Positions 36,300 to 64,000 of a stretch of DNA of 64,000 nucleotides are shown here, one piece after another. The stretch lies in assembly GCA_965153355.1 (NCBI GenBank), contig OZ231127.1, positions 69,440,001-69,504,000 of the forward strand. Reading direction: 5' to 3'. The notes under the pieces are model-generated. The model did not search any database, had not been told where the DNA came from, and saw only the letters and a list, made by a program, of their open reading frames with translations. Source of the stretch: Flaccisagitta enflata. Taxonomy: Eukaryota > Chaetognatha > Sagittoidea > Aphragmophora. A program made the translations under genes and the position numbers. Position 1 is the first letter of the stretch, and every line of letters begins with the position of its first letter.

Positions 36300-36450
36300 A
36301 GTCGTGGACACGCGACTTTACACCTTGCCGTGTCGGTCGGTCGGTCGGTCGGTCGGTAGGTCGGTAATTTTTTGAATTACGAGCGGTTTTCGTATTACTG
36401 CTCCTGCATAACCTTCCGCGACTGGATTGCCGTTCATCTGGCCTTGTTTC
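36300..36450 (+). mobile_element. AGTCGCG element (HINE-like)
   Basis: AGTCGTGGACACGCGACT, pure GGTC tract, CTGCTCCTGC, CCTTCCGCGACTGGATTG, GCCGTTCATCTGGC and CTTGTTT. Confidence 0.7.
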
Positions 36451-36474
36451 TGAATTTTTTCTTTCTTTCTTTTT

Positions 36475-36693
36475 AGTTGCGGACACGCAACTCTATAAGA
36501 GGCTTTGTCCGTCCGTTGGTCCGTCGGTCTGTCAGTCCGTCAGAAGCGGTCACCGGGTTGAAAAGTGGGGAAACGAGCGTTTTGGATACTTTTTGTGTAT
36601 GTTTGAGTGTTGATGGGGGTTTGGGGTGTGGATGGGGGTTGGAAGCCCCTACCCACCCGTCCGCAACGAAATTGTGACCCCGCGTCACTTGTT
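36475..36693 (+). mobile_element. AGTTGCG element, alternative 3' hairpin
   Basis: AGTTGCGGACACGCAACT (both stem arms changed relative to AGTCGCG), GTCC/GTCG tract, CCTACCCACCCGTCCGCAAC, hairpin GTGACCCCGCGTCAC and TTGTT. Confidence 0.75.
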
Positions 36694-36719
36694 AGACCCG
36701 CTGTCCATCCGTCCGTTAC

Positions 36720-36885
36720 AGCCTTCTTCCTCTTCTCGTTCTTCCTCGTCCTCTTCCTCTTCTTTTTCTTTTTCTTTTTCTTTTTCTTCTCCCTCTTCTT
36801 CTTCTTTGTCTTCTCCCTCTTCTTCTTTTTTTCCTCTTTCTCTTCTTCTTCTTCTTTCTCCTCTTCTTCTTCTTCTTCTTCTGTT
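36720..36885. repeat. TTC-rich pyrimidine tract
   Basis: About 165 bp of almost pure pyrimidine, mixed CTT and CTTTTT units. Confidence 0.85.
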
Positions 36886-36909
36886 TTGTTCCCCATTATA
36901 CGTCTTTTT

Positions 36910-37118
36910 AGTCGCGTGCACGCGACTCTACAACCCGCTTTGTCCGTTGGTCGGTCGGTATGTTAGTTGGTTGGTTGGTTGGTCAATCACACTTTACTTC
37001 TTTTTATGATTTTATTTCTTTGACCTCACTGCTCCTGCCAACATGGTCTGGTGACCTCAAATATGGCCCCTGCCCACCCGCACGCGACTGCGGTAGCCGT
37101 GAAAGTCGGCCTTGTTTA
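36910..37118 (+). mobile_element. AGTCGCG element, near-complete
   Basis: AGTCGCGTGCACGCGACT, GGTC/GGTT tract, CACACTTTACTTCTTTTTA, GCCCCTGCCCACCCGCAC, GCGACTGCGGTAGCCGTGAA and GGCCTTGTTT. Confidence 0.75.
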
Positions 37119-37190
37119 TTTAAAAATTTTTTTTTTTTTTTGCCTTTCTTTCCCTCTCTCTCTCTAAAGTACACACACCAGTGTACACAA

Positions 37191-37193
<3 letters not shown>

Positions 37194-37282
<89 letters not shown>
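37194..37282. repeat. (CA)n microsatellite
   Basis: About 88 bp of pure CA. Confidence 0.95.
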
Positions 37283-37288
<6 letters not shown>

Positions 37289-37430
37289 CAAAAACGACTT
37301 CTGGCACTCACTGCCTCAGTTTTCCAAGGATGCGTCTCGATTCACCCAAGTCATGAAGGGAAAATTCAATTGCGCCTCTTTTGACTCCTGTTTTCAGTAC
37401 TAGTCGATCTGGATAATCTTTCACTCACGC

Positions 37431-37478
37431 TCTCTCTCTCTCTCTCGATCTCTTTCTCTCTTCTCTTGCTCTCTCTCT

Positions 37479-37531
<53 letters not shown>

Positions 37532-37545
37532 CTCGCTCTCTCTCT
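37431..37545. repeat. (TC)n microsatellite
   Basis: About 110 bp of CT with TTT and GT breaks. Confidence 0.9.
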
Positions 37546-38116
37546 GCTGTCTAGCCGCGGTTGAAAGGTTAATAAGGGTCGTCATTGTCGTCGGTTGTAT
37601 GTTTTCTGTTCCCAACCCAATTGATGCAAACGCAAGTGCTTTTAATTAAGAAAAAGAAAAAAAAACAAGAAAGAAAAAGAAAAAAGTTACGCTTGCAAGA
37701 TGTTCCAAATTGGGTAAACGCAATCAGTTCTGATGAAAAAGCGCTTAGATGACGCAATTTCACTGGACTTGGTTACCGTTGCAGTCACTCTTACGCGCAT
37801 TAAGAAACTGAGATTAGTTTTCAGCTCATAACTCGCCTTAAACGAAAAAGCGCACAAAAGCGCATCACACGTGTGTGTATGGGAGTAGTCTGGAGGTAGT
37901 CAGTCAGTCATCGTAAAGATAAAGTTGAATCGCTGCGAATCGCAGCAGATAAACGAATCGCTAGTTATTTCTTTGTTACAGAGAGGGTGTTCACACATCA
38001 ATTCTGAGCGATCTAATGATAATGGAAACTTGTAAATATGCATAAGCGTACTTCGATGCATTCTCTCTTGATTGAAATCATCGAAAAACATTTTCTCCGA
38101 CAGGACTTTATTCTTG

Positions 38117-38271
38117 GGTCGCCACACTGTGCGTCGGTCCTTCACACTTTACTTTTTTTGGGTTTTTGCGGTCTTTGGCCTCACTGCTCCTGCCCAAATG
38201 ATCAAGTGACCTCAAAAACAGCCCCTGCCCACCCGCACGCGACTGGGGTAGCCGTGTATCCGGCCTTGTTT
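38117..38271 (+). mobile_element. AGTCGCG element, right part
   Basis: The left palindrome is missing. CACACTTTACTTTTTTTGGG, CTCCTGCCCAAATGATCA, GCCCCTGCCCACCCGCAC, AGCCGTGTATCCGGCC and TTGTTT are intact. Confidence 0.7.
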
Positions 38272-38274
38272 CCG

Positions 38275-38720
38275 ATTTATTATGATTTTAAGTAGGATCG
38301 ATAAAGGAGTGTATTTATGTTTGTTTGAGCATGAAAATACAAGAAAACATGTTAATGAGCATAGCTGCTCATCTGTGAGGGTGTTTTTGAGCATTCCAGC
38401 TCATTTAGCTCAGTCAATTTTTTATGATTTCAAGTGCGATACGTGAATAAATATTTTGATACATGTTTAAGCAAGAAGATACACAAAAGTATGTCAGTGA
38501 GCATATCTGCTTATCTGTGAGGGTATTTTTGAGTATTCTAGCTCACTTGGCTCATTTAGCTGTTTTTTTTTCTGATTTTTAATAGGATAGATAAATTGAT
38601 GTTTTGATGTGAGCATGCAAATACAAGAAAGCATGTCAGTGAGCATAGCTGCGTGTCTGGTTGAGTGATTTTGAGCATTTTAGCTCATCTAGCTCATTTC
38701 GCTCAGTCCTATTTTTCAGT
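38275..38720. repeat. three ~145-bp tandem repeats
   Basis: Three diverged units, each with TCAGTGAGCATA(G/T)CTGC-like sequence and a run of AGCTCA(T/C) motifs ending before a T-rich spacer. Confidence 0.65.
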
Positions 38721-39628
38721 GCAATCAATACATACAATTGCTCTTGATTCGATCTAATGAATAGAAAAATTTGCAGTGGCTAAAGACAAGCTTGGTGAAA
38801 ACTGACCAATGTTTATGACTTTTTTTCTCACGGCAACAGCCGCCATTACTGGTTCAGTGACTTTTTATTCAGAACCACCCTGGCCCATTCGGAGACAACT
38901 AGCGCTCGTGACTCCTGCTATGATGATTTTTTATTATCACATTTGGACAAGAATGGTCGGTCGGTCGGTCTACGATAGCACATTACGTCGCGCTATCGGC
39001 TTATCGTGTGTCCGGCCTTGTCTATTAGTCGCTTGCTTGCGAGGTAGGATGTCAAGGCTTATAGATAGATATATTACACACGATTTGGGATGGACTACTA
39101 CGATTGATAATTACGAGTAATTGAATGTAAAGAGGACTACTGTTAAGTGTGAGGGACTCATCTGGGATGACTTGTAGCATCTATGGATCGAAGTTGGGCC
39201 TTATTTTCATCATCACATCGTTTGGAGAGTTTTTTGTGTCGTCGTCGTCGTCGTCTTCCAAACTTGATGATCAACATCATCAACGCCATCTTCGGCATCA
39301 ACATTATCTTCGGCATTTTTCGCCCACTTGTTGAGATGTCACGCCTACAACCCCAGAATTCGCGCGGTCGCCATGAAAAAGCAGAAATGTCTCTTTGGTC
39401 AATCACGACCCGAATGTGGTCATTTTTCGCGTTTCGTGATCACGCTTTTGTCCCTTTTTCACGGGGGTGGGGGGGGGACGGGGGGGGATCGGTGAGGGGG
39501 GTGGGGATGAGGGGGTTATGATCTCTTTTTCGACAGGGCAAAATAATTTGTCTTATGCTTTACTTGTTAAAGACAAGTAACCCATTATTCCGTACCTCCC
39601 CCCCCCCAAAGCTTCTCAAGCCTCAAAT

Positions 39629-39842
39629 TCCCATTGAATAATATGGGAAATTGACAAAATACAAACTTCCCATTAAATAACATAGAAAATTCACAAAAAA
39701 AGTGAAAAATTGCATGGTTCCCGTTGAATAACATAGAAAATTGATGGAAATTGAGAAAAATGTAAAATTCTCATTGAATAAGACGGTAAATTGACGAGAA
39801 ATTGAAAAAAAGCAAAATTCCTATTGAATAACTTGGAAATTG
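39629..39842. repeat. ~50-bp tandem repeat
   Basis: Five diverged units with consensus CCCATTGAATAACATAGAAA and AATTGA. Confidence 0.65.
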
Positions 39843-39894
39843 CTACCAAGGCCTCAAATATGCCCTCTCAGGTTGTCTGGAAATTCACCCCTGT

Positions 39895-39995
39895 GTCCTA
39901 CAGGACATCCGCCCTTTGGGGCCGCTGCCCTGCTCTCACTCCAATTCTTCAGCTAATCACTCCAAGCAGGGCATCGGGTACCGCTGACCATGTGC
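39895..39995 (-). repeat. decayed fragment of the S1/S2 element
   Basis: GGGGCCGCTGCCC and GGGTACCGCTGACCA match the ends of 12961-14008 in reverse orientation. The 21-bp core is absent. Confidence 0.45.
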
Positions 39996-40145
39996 GATCG
40001 TTGGATGACTTGTTTCTCTCTCTCTCTTTATCCCTCTATTTTTCCCTCTCTCAGTCTCTCTGTTTTTCAGTCTTGATCGCTCTGCATGGTTTGCCTCAAT
40101 TCCCAACATAAAGCCTGGAGTGATGAATTCATTGCTTATCTCTTC

Positions 40146-40560
<415 letters not shown>

Positions 40561-41037
40561 TCTTACCCTCTTTGTTCATTCTATTTATTCATTTCTTCAT
40601 CTCTTCATTCATTTTTTCATTTTTTCATTCATTCCATCATTGTTTCTTACTGAAAGTCTGAATGCTCGTTCATAAATATGGTTAAAATGAGCTGTTAATT
40701 GAATTTGCGGTGCTAAGTCATCAATGTCATCGAACTTCTTTTCGGCAGATAACGCTTACTGGCATGATCGCATTATGGAAATCCCGTAACTGCGTAGGAA
40801 TTGTGGGCATTCTGGTATGACCAGAATTTTCCGTTTGACTCGGACTTTTTCTTTAATTACATATCATTCAATTTAACTGGTTCTTTTGAATCTACTAACG
40901 CCCTTCATTACTAGTTAATGACCAAACGAATTCTAAACAAATTATTGCGTGGTCCCGAAACTTTCTATTTAGTTTGAACAGGAGTCTCGGGATTCATTGA
41001 ATGTTTTTTGTTTCTTTTTTTCAAATTGTGGCTGCCA

Positions 41038-41280
41038 AAACAAAAACAAAAACAAAAACAAAAACAAAAACAAAAACAAAAACAAAAACAAAAACAAAAA
41101 CAAAAACAAACAAAAACAAACAAAAACAAACAAAAACAAACAAAAACAAAAACAAAAACAAAAACAAAACAAAAACAAAAACAAAAACAAAAACAAAAAC
41201 AAAAAACAAAAAACAAAAAACAAAAAACAAAAAACAAAAAACAAAAAACAAAAAACAAAAAACAAAAACAAAAACAAAAA
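41038..41280. repeat. (AAAAAC)n tract before the 41-kb gene
   Basis: A-rich repeat shifting from AAAAAC to AAACA/AAAAAAC units. It stops 8 bp before the chosen ATG and stays open in all plus frames, so coding extensions into it are artefactual. Confidence 0.9.
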
Positions 41281-41287
41281 CGGTAAA

Positions 41288-46587
<5,300 letters not shown>

Positions 46588-47667
46588 GAAAACCCACGCA
46601 CGCACTGCTATCTATCTGCTATCTTTACTAATTCTATCTATCTATCTATCTATTTACTAATTCTATCTATTTACTATTTATTTTACTATTTTACTATTTA
46701 TTCTATCTATTTACTAATTCTATCTATCTATCTATCTATCTATCTATCGCACTGCTATCTATCTGCTATCTTTACTAATTCAAAGTGTGTAATGATTGTA
46801 TTGGACGGATCATAATTTGTGTCAATTAACATGATTCTAGTAGTGACCAGACAGGAACAGGAAATAATATCAACTGTATGTGAGGTATGCCGGTGTTACA
46901 TCTACTTTTCAATTCAGATTACACATTATTTTTCGTTTGACTGTTTGATGCAAGTTTTTTTTTCAAATATAGATTTTTTCTGAAATGTTGATGGTTGATT
47001 TTAACTATTTTTGTCCGAAAATTGAGACGTAGAGGACGCAAACATGAATACAGCTAAAACTCCGCAATTACGCATGTCAATTTTATCATATCATATATCA
47101 TGGAGGGGCCAAAATAATGTACCCGTTGTTTCTATTTCCATTTCTTTTGGATCCAATCTATATCTAACGGTTTTTTAGGCATTACATGAGCAATCCGTGT
47201 GAGCCTATTTTCAGAAAAAAAATCAATCAGTTGAAGAATTGGTATCATCGAGGTGTATTTCATTGTACACGTCATTATTGGATAAGTTAGACAAAAAAAA
47301 AAGATAGCTAGGAAGGGATAAGGAAAAATAGTCAAAAAGATGAATGAAATGTTTTCAAAATGAGTGTGCGTGACTGTTTTTGGTCATATTCTTCTTGGTC
47401 CGTCTATTGGTTGGTTTGTTGGTTGGGTTTGATACATTTGTAATTTGGTATTGCTTGTACCTACAACTCTGCTTGGTGCCCATAAGACTGACGATCTAGC
47501 TTTCAGATGCAACAGTAGAATGACTAAAAGACTAAAAGACTAAAAGACTAAAAGATTTCAATGTCTATTGCACGTGTAGAAGGCCGTTCATTTGCTTCAA
47601 AATTGATTGATGATGTTGGCTTGAGTCCTTCATGCGCCATCAATGCACAGAATGAGTAATAGTACTG
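46588..47667. other. intergenic, (TATC)n and 3' flank of receptor A
   Basis: TATC/TTTACTA arrays at 46615-46760. Sequence at 47400-47625 shows similarity to the flank downstream of receptor B (56690-56925), so the gene duplication included 3' sequence. Confidence 0.5.
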
Positions 47668-53398
<5,731 letters not shown>

Positions 53399-54880
53399 CT
53401 TTGAAGGGTTTATTCTACGGGAATTGCTAACTTTTCACCCGCAGTGCGTTCCTTTTCGTATCTGTTTTATTGATAGTTCTCCAGAATTCATGATGGGTTC
53501 TGATAAAATGATGAAGTCGTTACCATGGTCGCGTTTGCTCGTTTTGCCTCTCGTTTGGTTTTCCAGCGATATAATCTAACTGAATACCAGATTTCAGCGG
53601 CAAAATTGCTTTTTTTTCTGGTGCAAAAATTTGCAACGGTAGACACACAGTGGATTAGTAGAAATGCACAGTAACAGAGGACAAAAACTTTCTCCTACTG
53701 TAATGCCACAAGTATCAAATAGTACATGTACTGAATCTATAATTATAAATGTTATATCCTTTTGATATAATGACATGAACTTCAAAAATGATCATGTATA
53801 TTGCTCTATGAAGTTAATTCTAGTAAGACCCGTGACAAGTGTGACATTATTTTGGGGATGGGGGGGGACAGGAACTTGTCAGATGGTCATGAAACCTGGA
53901 AATCTTAACTTTGTGTCGGATTTGGGCAATTCGTACGATCAGACAGCTTCTGGAAAAATGTCACCTTGTAATGCCCACTACTATAGTTGAATAATCAATA
54001 TGCCATGAATACTTTAATGGGACAAGTTGTCTCAAGAAACACTCTGTGTGTTTGTTTTTGTCATATGCTGACGTCAAATGACCCTTTTAATCAACAATTC
54101 ATAAAAGAAAAGAAAAGAAAATTGGGTTTTTTAATAAAATCTTGCTCACACTTTTTAACTTATCCCTGCTGTTAAAATTGTAAGATGCACAAATGCAAAG
54201 AAAGTTTGCATTTTCAAAAACGTAGCCCTCTCTATTATCAATTTTCGAAGGCGGCTATGTTCTTAATATTTTTGTTTTCTCACTTTCTATAAAAGTTATA
54301 ATTTTAACACGCCTCCTATCAGAAAACAAATATAAGATTTTGAATATCTATTAGTGACAACATTCAGTTAATGATAGCTATACTTGATCGTTTGTCGTAT
54401 TTAAATGCAAATTTTGCGATGAAATATTCAGTATAATATACTTCAGTAGCTTGTTTTGTGTAATTATTTGTTTATACTCTCATGAAATTTCATATTTCCA
54501 AACCCTGCTGACACGCTAAATCTTGCCTTTAGATGCTTGCCGTCATAGGCGCTAAACCAAATTTGCAAGGAAGATACACCAGTTTTGTCTTGCAACATAA
54601 ACCTTCCGCTCGAATGTGGTATCACGTAGGAGGATAAAAGTAACAAAACCGACCAAATGTATCGTGTTTCAATCGATTGTGTTTATGTTTCAGCGCTCCA
54701 TAAATATATATCCGTTATGTTCTGGAAGCTGTCTAAAGGAAATGTTACAGAAATTTCTAGTTAATGTTAATATAATATAATGTTAATACAATTCAATGAA
54801 ATGTAGTTATAGCTAATGTGAAACTGATCGATATAAAGAAAACCGATTCCATTCACCTTCCTCTTCTGCCTTTATTAGTG
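53399..54880. other. spacer between receptor A and the TG array
   Basis: It holds the upstream flank of receptor A. The first 60 bp resemble the flank of receptor B (CAGTG motif at 53442). No other gene is recognised. Confidence 0.4.
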
Positions 54881-55140
<260 letters not shown>

Positions 55141-55149
55141 GGTGTAGGG

Positions 55150-56960
55150 GAGCAAAAAGCTCAGGGACATCAAAAAGCTCAGGGACATCCAAGCCATTTT
55201 CAAGCCCAACAGCGACTTCAAGCCCAACGCATTAAATCCATATTTTGCATCTTTAACCAAGCTTTTATTCCATTTGTTAAGCCTTTTACTTAGCCGTTTT
55301 TTGCTCAAGCTAGCTCTTATTTAGTCTTAAAAAACGAAAACAACTTTTCTTCTTTCATTCTCTCATTTTTCAAAATTATGTCAATGTTGGCAATGAGGAA
55401 AGGGAAAAAGGACAATAAAAGACAAACAAACAAAATTAAGTGCAGCCCCTGCCCACCCGTAAGCGACTACTTGTTGGCCTTGTATCCGGCTACCTTACAT
55501 TTAGGTGTCTTTTGGTTGGTACTGCAGACGAAAAAGAAGAAGATGAAAATACATAAAAACTCATCATGAAAGATGCTAAATGAACAAGCCCGACCGGGCA
55601 ACGATGCGTCCTGACAGTGTCCTTACGTGGAGCGAAATTCGCGCTGATCGTGTTAGATAGAGGGATGAACAGACTTAACAGATAGACAAACTGCTGGAAT
55701 ATCTGACATAAGAGTCAAAGAAGTCTCTCAAAACATGTGTATCGATCGTTTTATTCAGTATACGATCTCGCCGTGGCCAAAAACAGCTGAGAAACGCGAT
55801 TTTTAAAGAGGCGTAACGGACCGACGGACGGACCGACGGACGGACCAACGGACGGACGGACGGACGGACGGACTGACGGACGGACCAACGGACAGACCCT
55901 CTTATAGAGATGCGAGGACGCATCTAAAAAAAAGGCAAGTTGGTGATATATTTTTTTTCTCAAAACAGGGGGGTGCTAATTAGAGGGGCGCTAATCAGAG
56001 GAAATACGGTAATATTGAATATGCAAATTCCCATGCAAGTGCAGTTGATACTATCGACCTCTTGAAATCGTGCTATATCTTCCATCAAATCTGTCCTTTT
56101 CATACACGGAAGTGGTAAGAGAGTGCCTATACGGAATGCTTTGCTAAATAGAGATTTGGAAGCGATTACCCGCTTCCAATTTGGTGGGTGGGATAGCTAC
56201 TAGTATTTGATTTTACAAAATGGAAGCAGTGGAAGCATTACAAAAATTGACTGCTACCACATCCTTACTGCTAACTGACATCATCTGTTTATGTCTGTTG
56301 CCATTAATGCTGACGAATTGAATTTATGCTGGTGTTATGGTAGATCTGTTGTTTCATTGTTTGATGCTGGGGTCTAATTTGAATTTTTCTGAAATGTCCA
56401 TTACGAGAGCTATCTTTGAGCTTGTTTTTAGAGCAAAATCAACTAATGAATAGATTGGAGAATTGACTTGTATGAATGTATTGCTTTCATAGAGATGAAT
56501 TTCAAGGTGCACAATATGAATGGAAAAGTTGAATAAATAATCATACAAATATAGATACAAAATGATGGGATGAGATAAGACGAGATAAGATAAGAGGTGA
56601 CTGAAACTCTGCTCTTAGATAAGAGCAAACACACGGAGCCAACACATGGAGCCAACACATGGAGCCAACACAATTTTTTGGTCAATCTGCTGTTTGGCTC
56701 GTCAATTGGTTGTCTCGTTGGTTGTTTAGTTTGGCATGTAATTTTTACCCTGCCCAGTGCTCGCATGACCGGTGATTTAGTTTTCAGATGCAACAATAAA
56801 AGATGATACAAATTGTATTATACAATTTCAAATCTTTGATTGAGTTGATTGCATTTCTATTGCATGTATAAATGGCCGTTAATTTCCGCCAAAATGTATA
56901 GTTGATGTTGACTTTAGCCCAGATGACCTCAACAGCGCTAAATCAGTAAGTAGAAGGACT
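55150..56960. other. spacer with element fragments
   Basis: Contains a right-end fragment of the AGTCGCG element (55441-55496), a GACGGACC-rich minus-strand copy (55812-55925) and a GGCGCTAAT...AATACGG fragment (55970-56010). No gene. Confidence 0.4.
55812..55925 (-). mobile_element. AGTCGCG-type element, truncated
   Basis: The minus strand starts AGATGCGTCCTCGCATCT, a palindrome with a changed stem, then CTATAAGAGGG and GTCC/GTCG tracts. The right part is missing. Confidence 0.55.
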
Positions 56961-56961
56961 G

Positions 56962-63125
<6,164 letters not shown>

Positions 63126-63314
63126 CGTTACGATTAAGTGGTTGAGTCCACGTAAAATGTCAACGTTTTACTTGCAGTGAGACGGTATTACTTTTGTCGG
63201 GCAACAAAGATTTTCCATTTTAATCAACATATTAACATGAGACATGAAGAATATAAATATGAATATATAAAAACAACAAAGAAGGACCAAAAGTATCGTA
63301 TTTTAATCAATGTA

Positions 63315-63493
63315 CAGTTGAAACCCGCAACAACGGATGGTAAGGGACTAATTGATCTTATTTGTTACAGCCGGATTTCGCTTATTGTTAATTAATGAAA
63401 AAAAAGAGAAATATCATGAAAGGATTGATATTTCAAACAAGCTCTCTCGTGCATTTCCGATACTCTCAGATCCGTTACAGCGGGATTTAACTG
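63315..63493. mobile_element. Tc1-like MITE, intact copy
   Basis: CAGTTGAAACCCGCAACAAC / AGCGGGATTTAACTG, TA at 63313-63314 and 63494-63495; 179 bp. It lies about 190 bp upstream of the receptor B start codon. Confidence 0.75.
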
Positions 63494-63534
63494 TATTTAT
63501 ATTCCGTTGTTTCATAATCATAAATCCACTAACA

Positions 63535-63835
63535 ACCAGTGCACAAAAAAGTTTATGTGTATATATCATATGGTTAACTTTGTACCAACTAACTGGTAAT
63601 AAACAAAATGTTGTTTGCAACAATCAATTATTATACTTACAGCCGGCTGTAGTTGACAAAATATCATATGCAATAACTGGTTGCTTGAATTACAGCCAGC
63701 GGTTTTGCTTCAACTTGTAACATTACTGCTAGACGTAATTTCAACTACCAATTATTGTATACAGCATTTGGCTTATTACAAATTAGTTGGACTAAAGTTA
63801 ACGGTATGATATATACATATATTGTTATGTCCACT
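63535..63835. mobile_element. foldback element related to 25118-25643
   Basis: Shares the arms with TATATATCAT, the GCTTGAATTACAGCC and ACAGCCGGCTGTA motifs, and a TGTCCACTGGCTG end. More diverged and shorter than the 25-kb copy. Confidence 0.55.
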
Positions 63836-64000
63836 GGCTGCTTATTTCTGAGAGCTGTGCGCGGAAGATGTTGCAAAAATACTTTTTCCGGTTTCTCCAG
63901 TAAATGCAGAACCGATCGATAAAACGACAACCGACTCTATGAATACATCGTATTAACTTGATCTCCTCTTGTGCATGTGTTTGAGCTTGTGTTTGCGCAG

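Noticed and set aside
40997-41287. N-terminal extension of the composite gene into the A-rich tract
   Set aside because: All plus frames are open through the AAAAAC repeat. The ATG at 41288 just after it is the simplest start.
54464-54646. 60-codon minus-strand frame near 54.5 kb
   Set aside because: Composition looks protein-like, but no family, splice sites or homologous copy could be identified.

Overview
This window is nuclear DNA from a multicellular animal, probably an invertebrate. I cannot name the species. It has spliced genes with GT-AG introns, two Cys-loop receptor genes (an animal neuronal/epithelial family), a rhodopsin-type GPCR relic, no bacterial operon structure, and a very heavy load of microsatellites, minisatellites and short non-autonomous transposons. 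Gene density is low: only about 15% of the 64 kb can be read as genes with introns removed.

Layout. 0.1-1.6 kb: broken class A GPCR whose end is capped by a transposon. 1.6-26 kb: no convincing gene; palindromic MITEs (1.6-2.5, 12.3-12.9, 15.2-17.6, 20.6-21.2, 25.1-25.6 kb), minisatellites (9.3-9.8, 13.0-14.0, 22.6-23.9 kb) and many microsatellites. 27.6-30.9 kb: an 80-bp satellite growing out of a dispersed element. 31-41 kb: more MITEs, one with a tRNA-like core, and long ATC, CA and TTTC tracts. 41.3-46.6 kb: a four-exon plus-strand gene encoding poly-Asn, an ankyrin-like repeat, an IRE1/RNase L-like kinase N-lobe fragment lacking the VAIK lysine, low-complexity acidic sequence, and a four-helix MS4A-like membrane domain interrupted by one in-frame TGA. 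47.6-53.4 kb and 57.0-63.1 kb: two head-to-tail minus-strand Cys-loop receptor genes, nine exons each, with the same intron phases and nearly identical exon lengths. I reconstructed both completely (424 and 428 residues).

One dispersed element dominates: more than 25 copies, about 100-430 bp, both orientations, many inside receptor introns. It starts at a palindrome of the type AGTCGCGTGCACGCGACT, holds a (GTCC/GGTC)n tract and sometimes a core tandem repeat, and ends in a hairpin followed by CTTGTT. The left end and the right subterminal motif change together between subfamilies. That asymmetric inverted-repeat layout resembles Helentron-derived HINE elements (such as oyster pearl and Drosophila DINE-1). 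A second layer consists of TA-flanked, inverted-repeat MITEs of Tc1/mariner character, with clear nesting.

The receptor pair is a gene duplication that carried its intronic TG repeats along; after it each copy collected different transposons. The composite 41-46 kb gene and the coupled-end dispersed element are the parts most worth follow-up.
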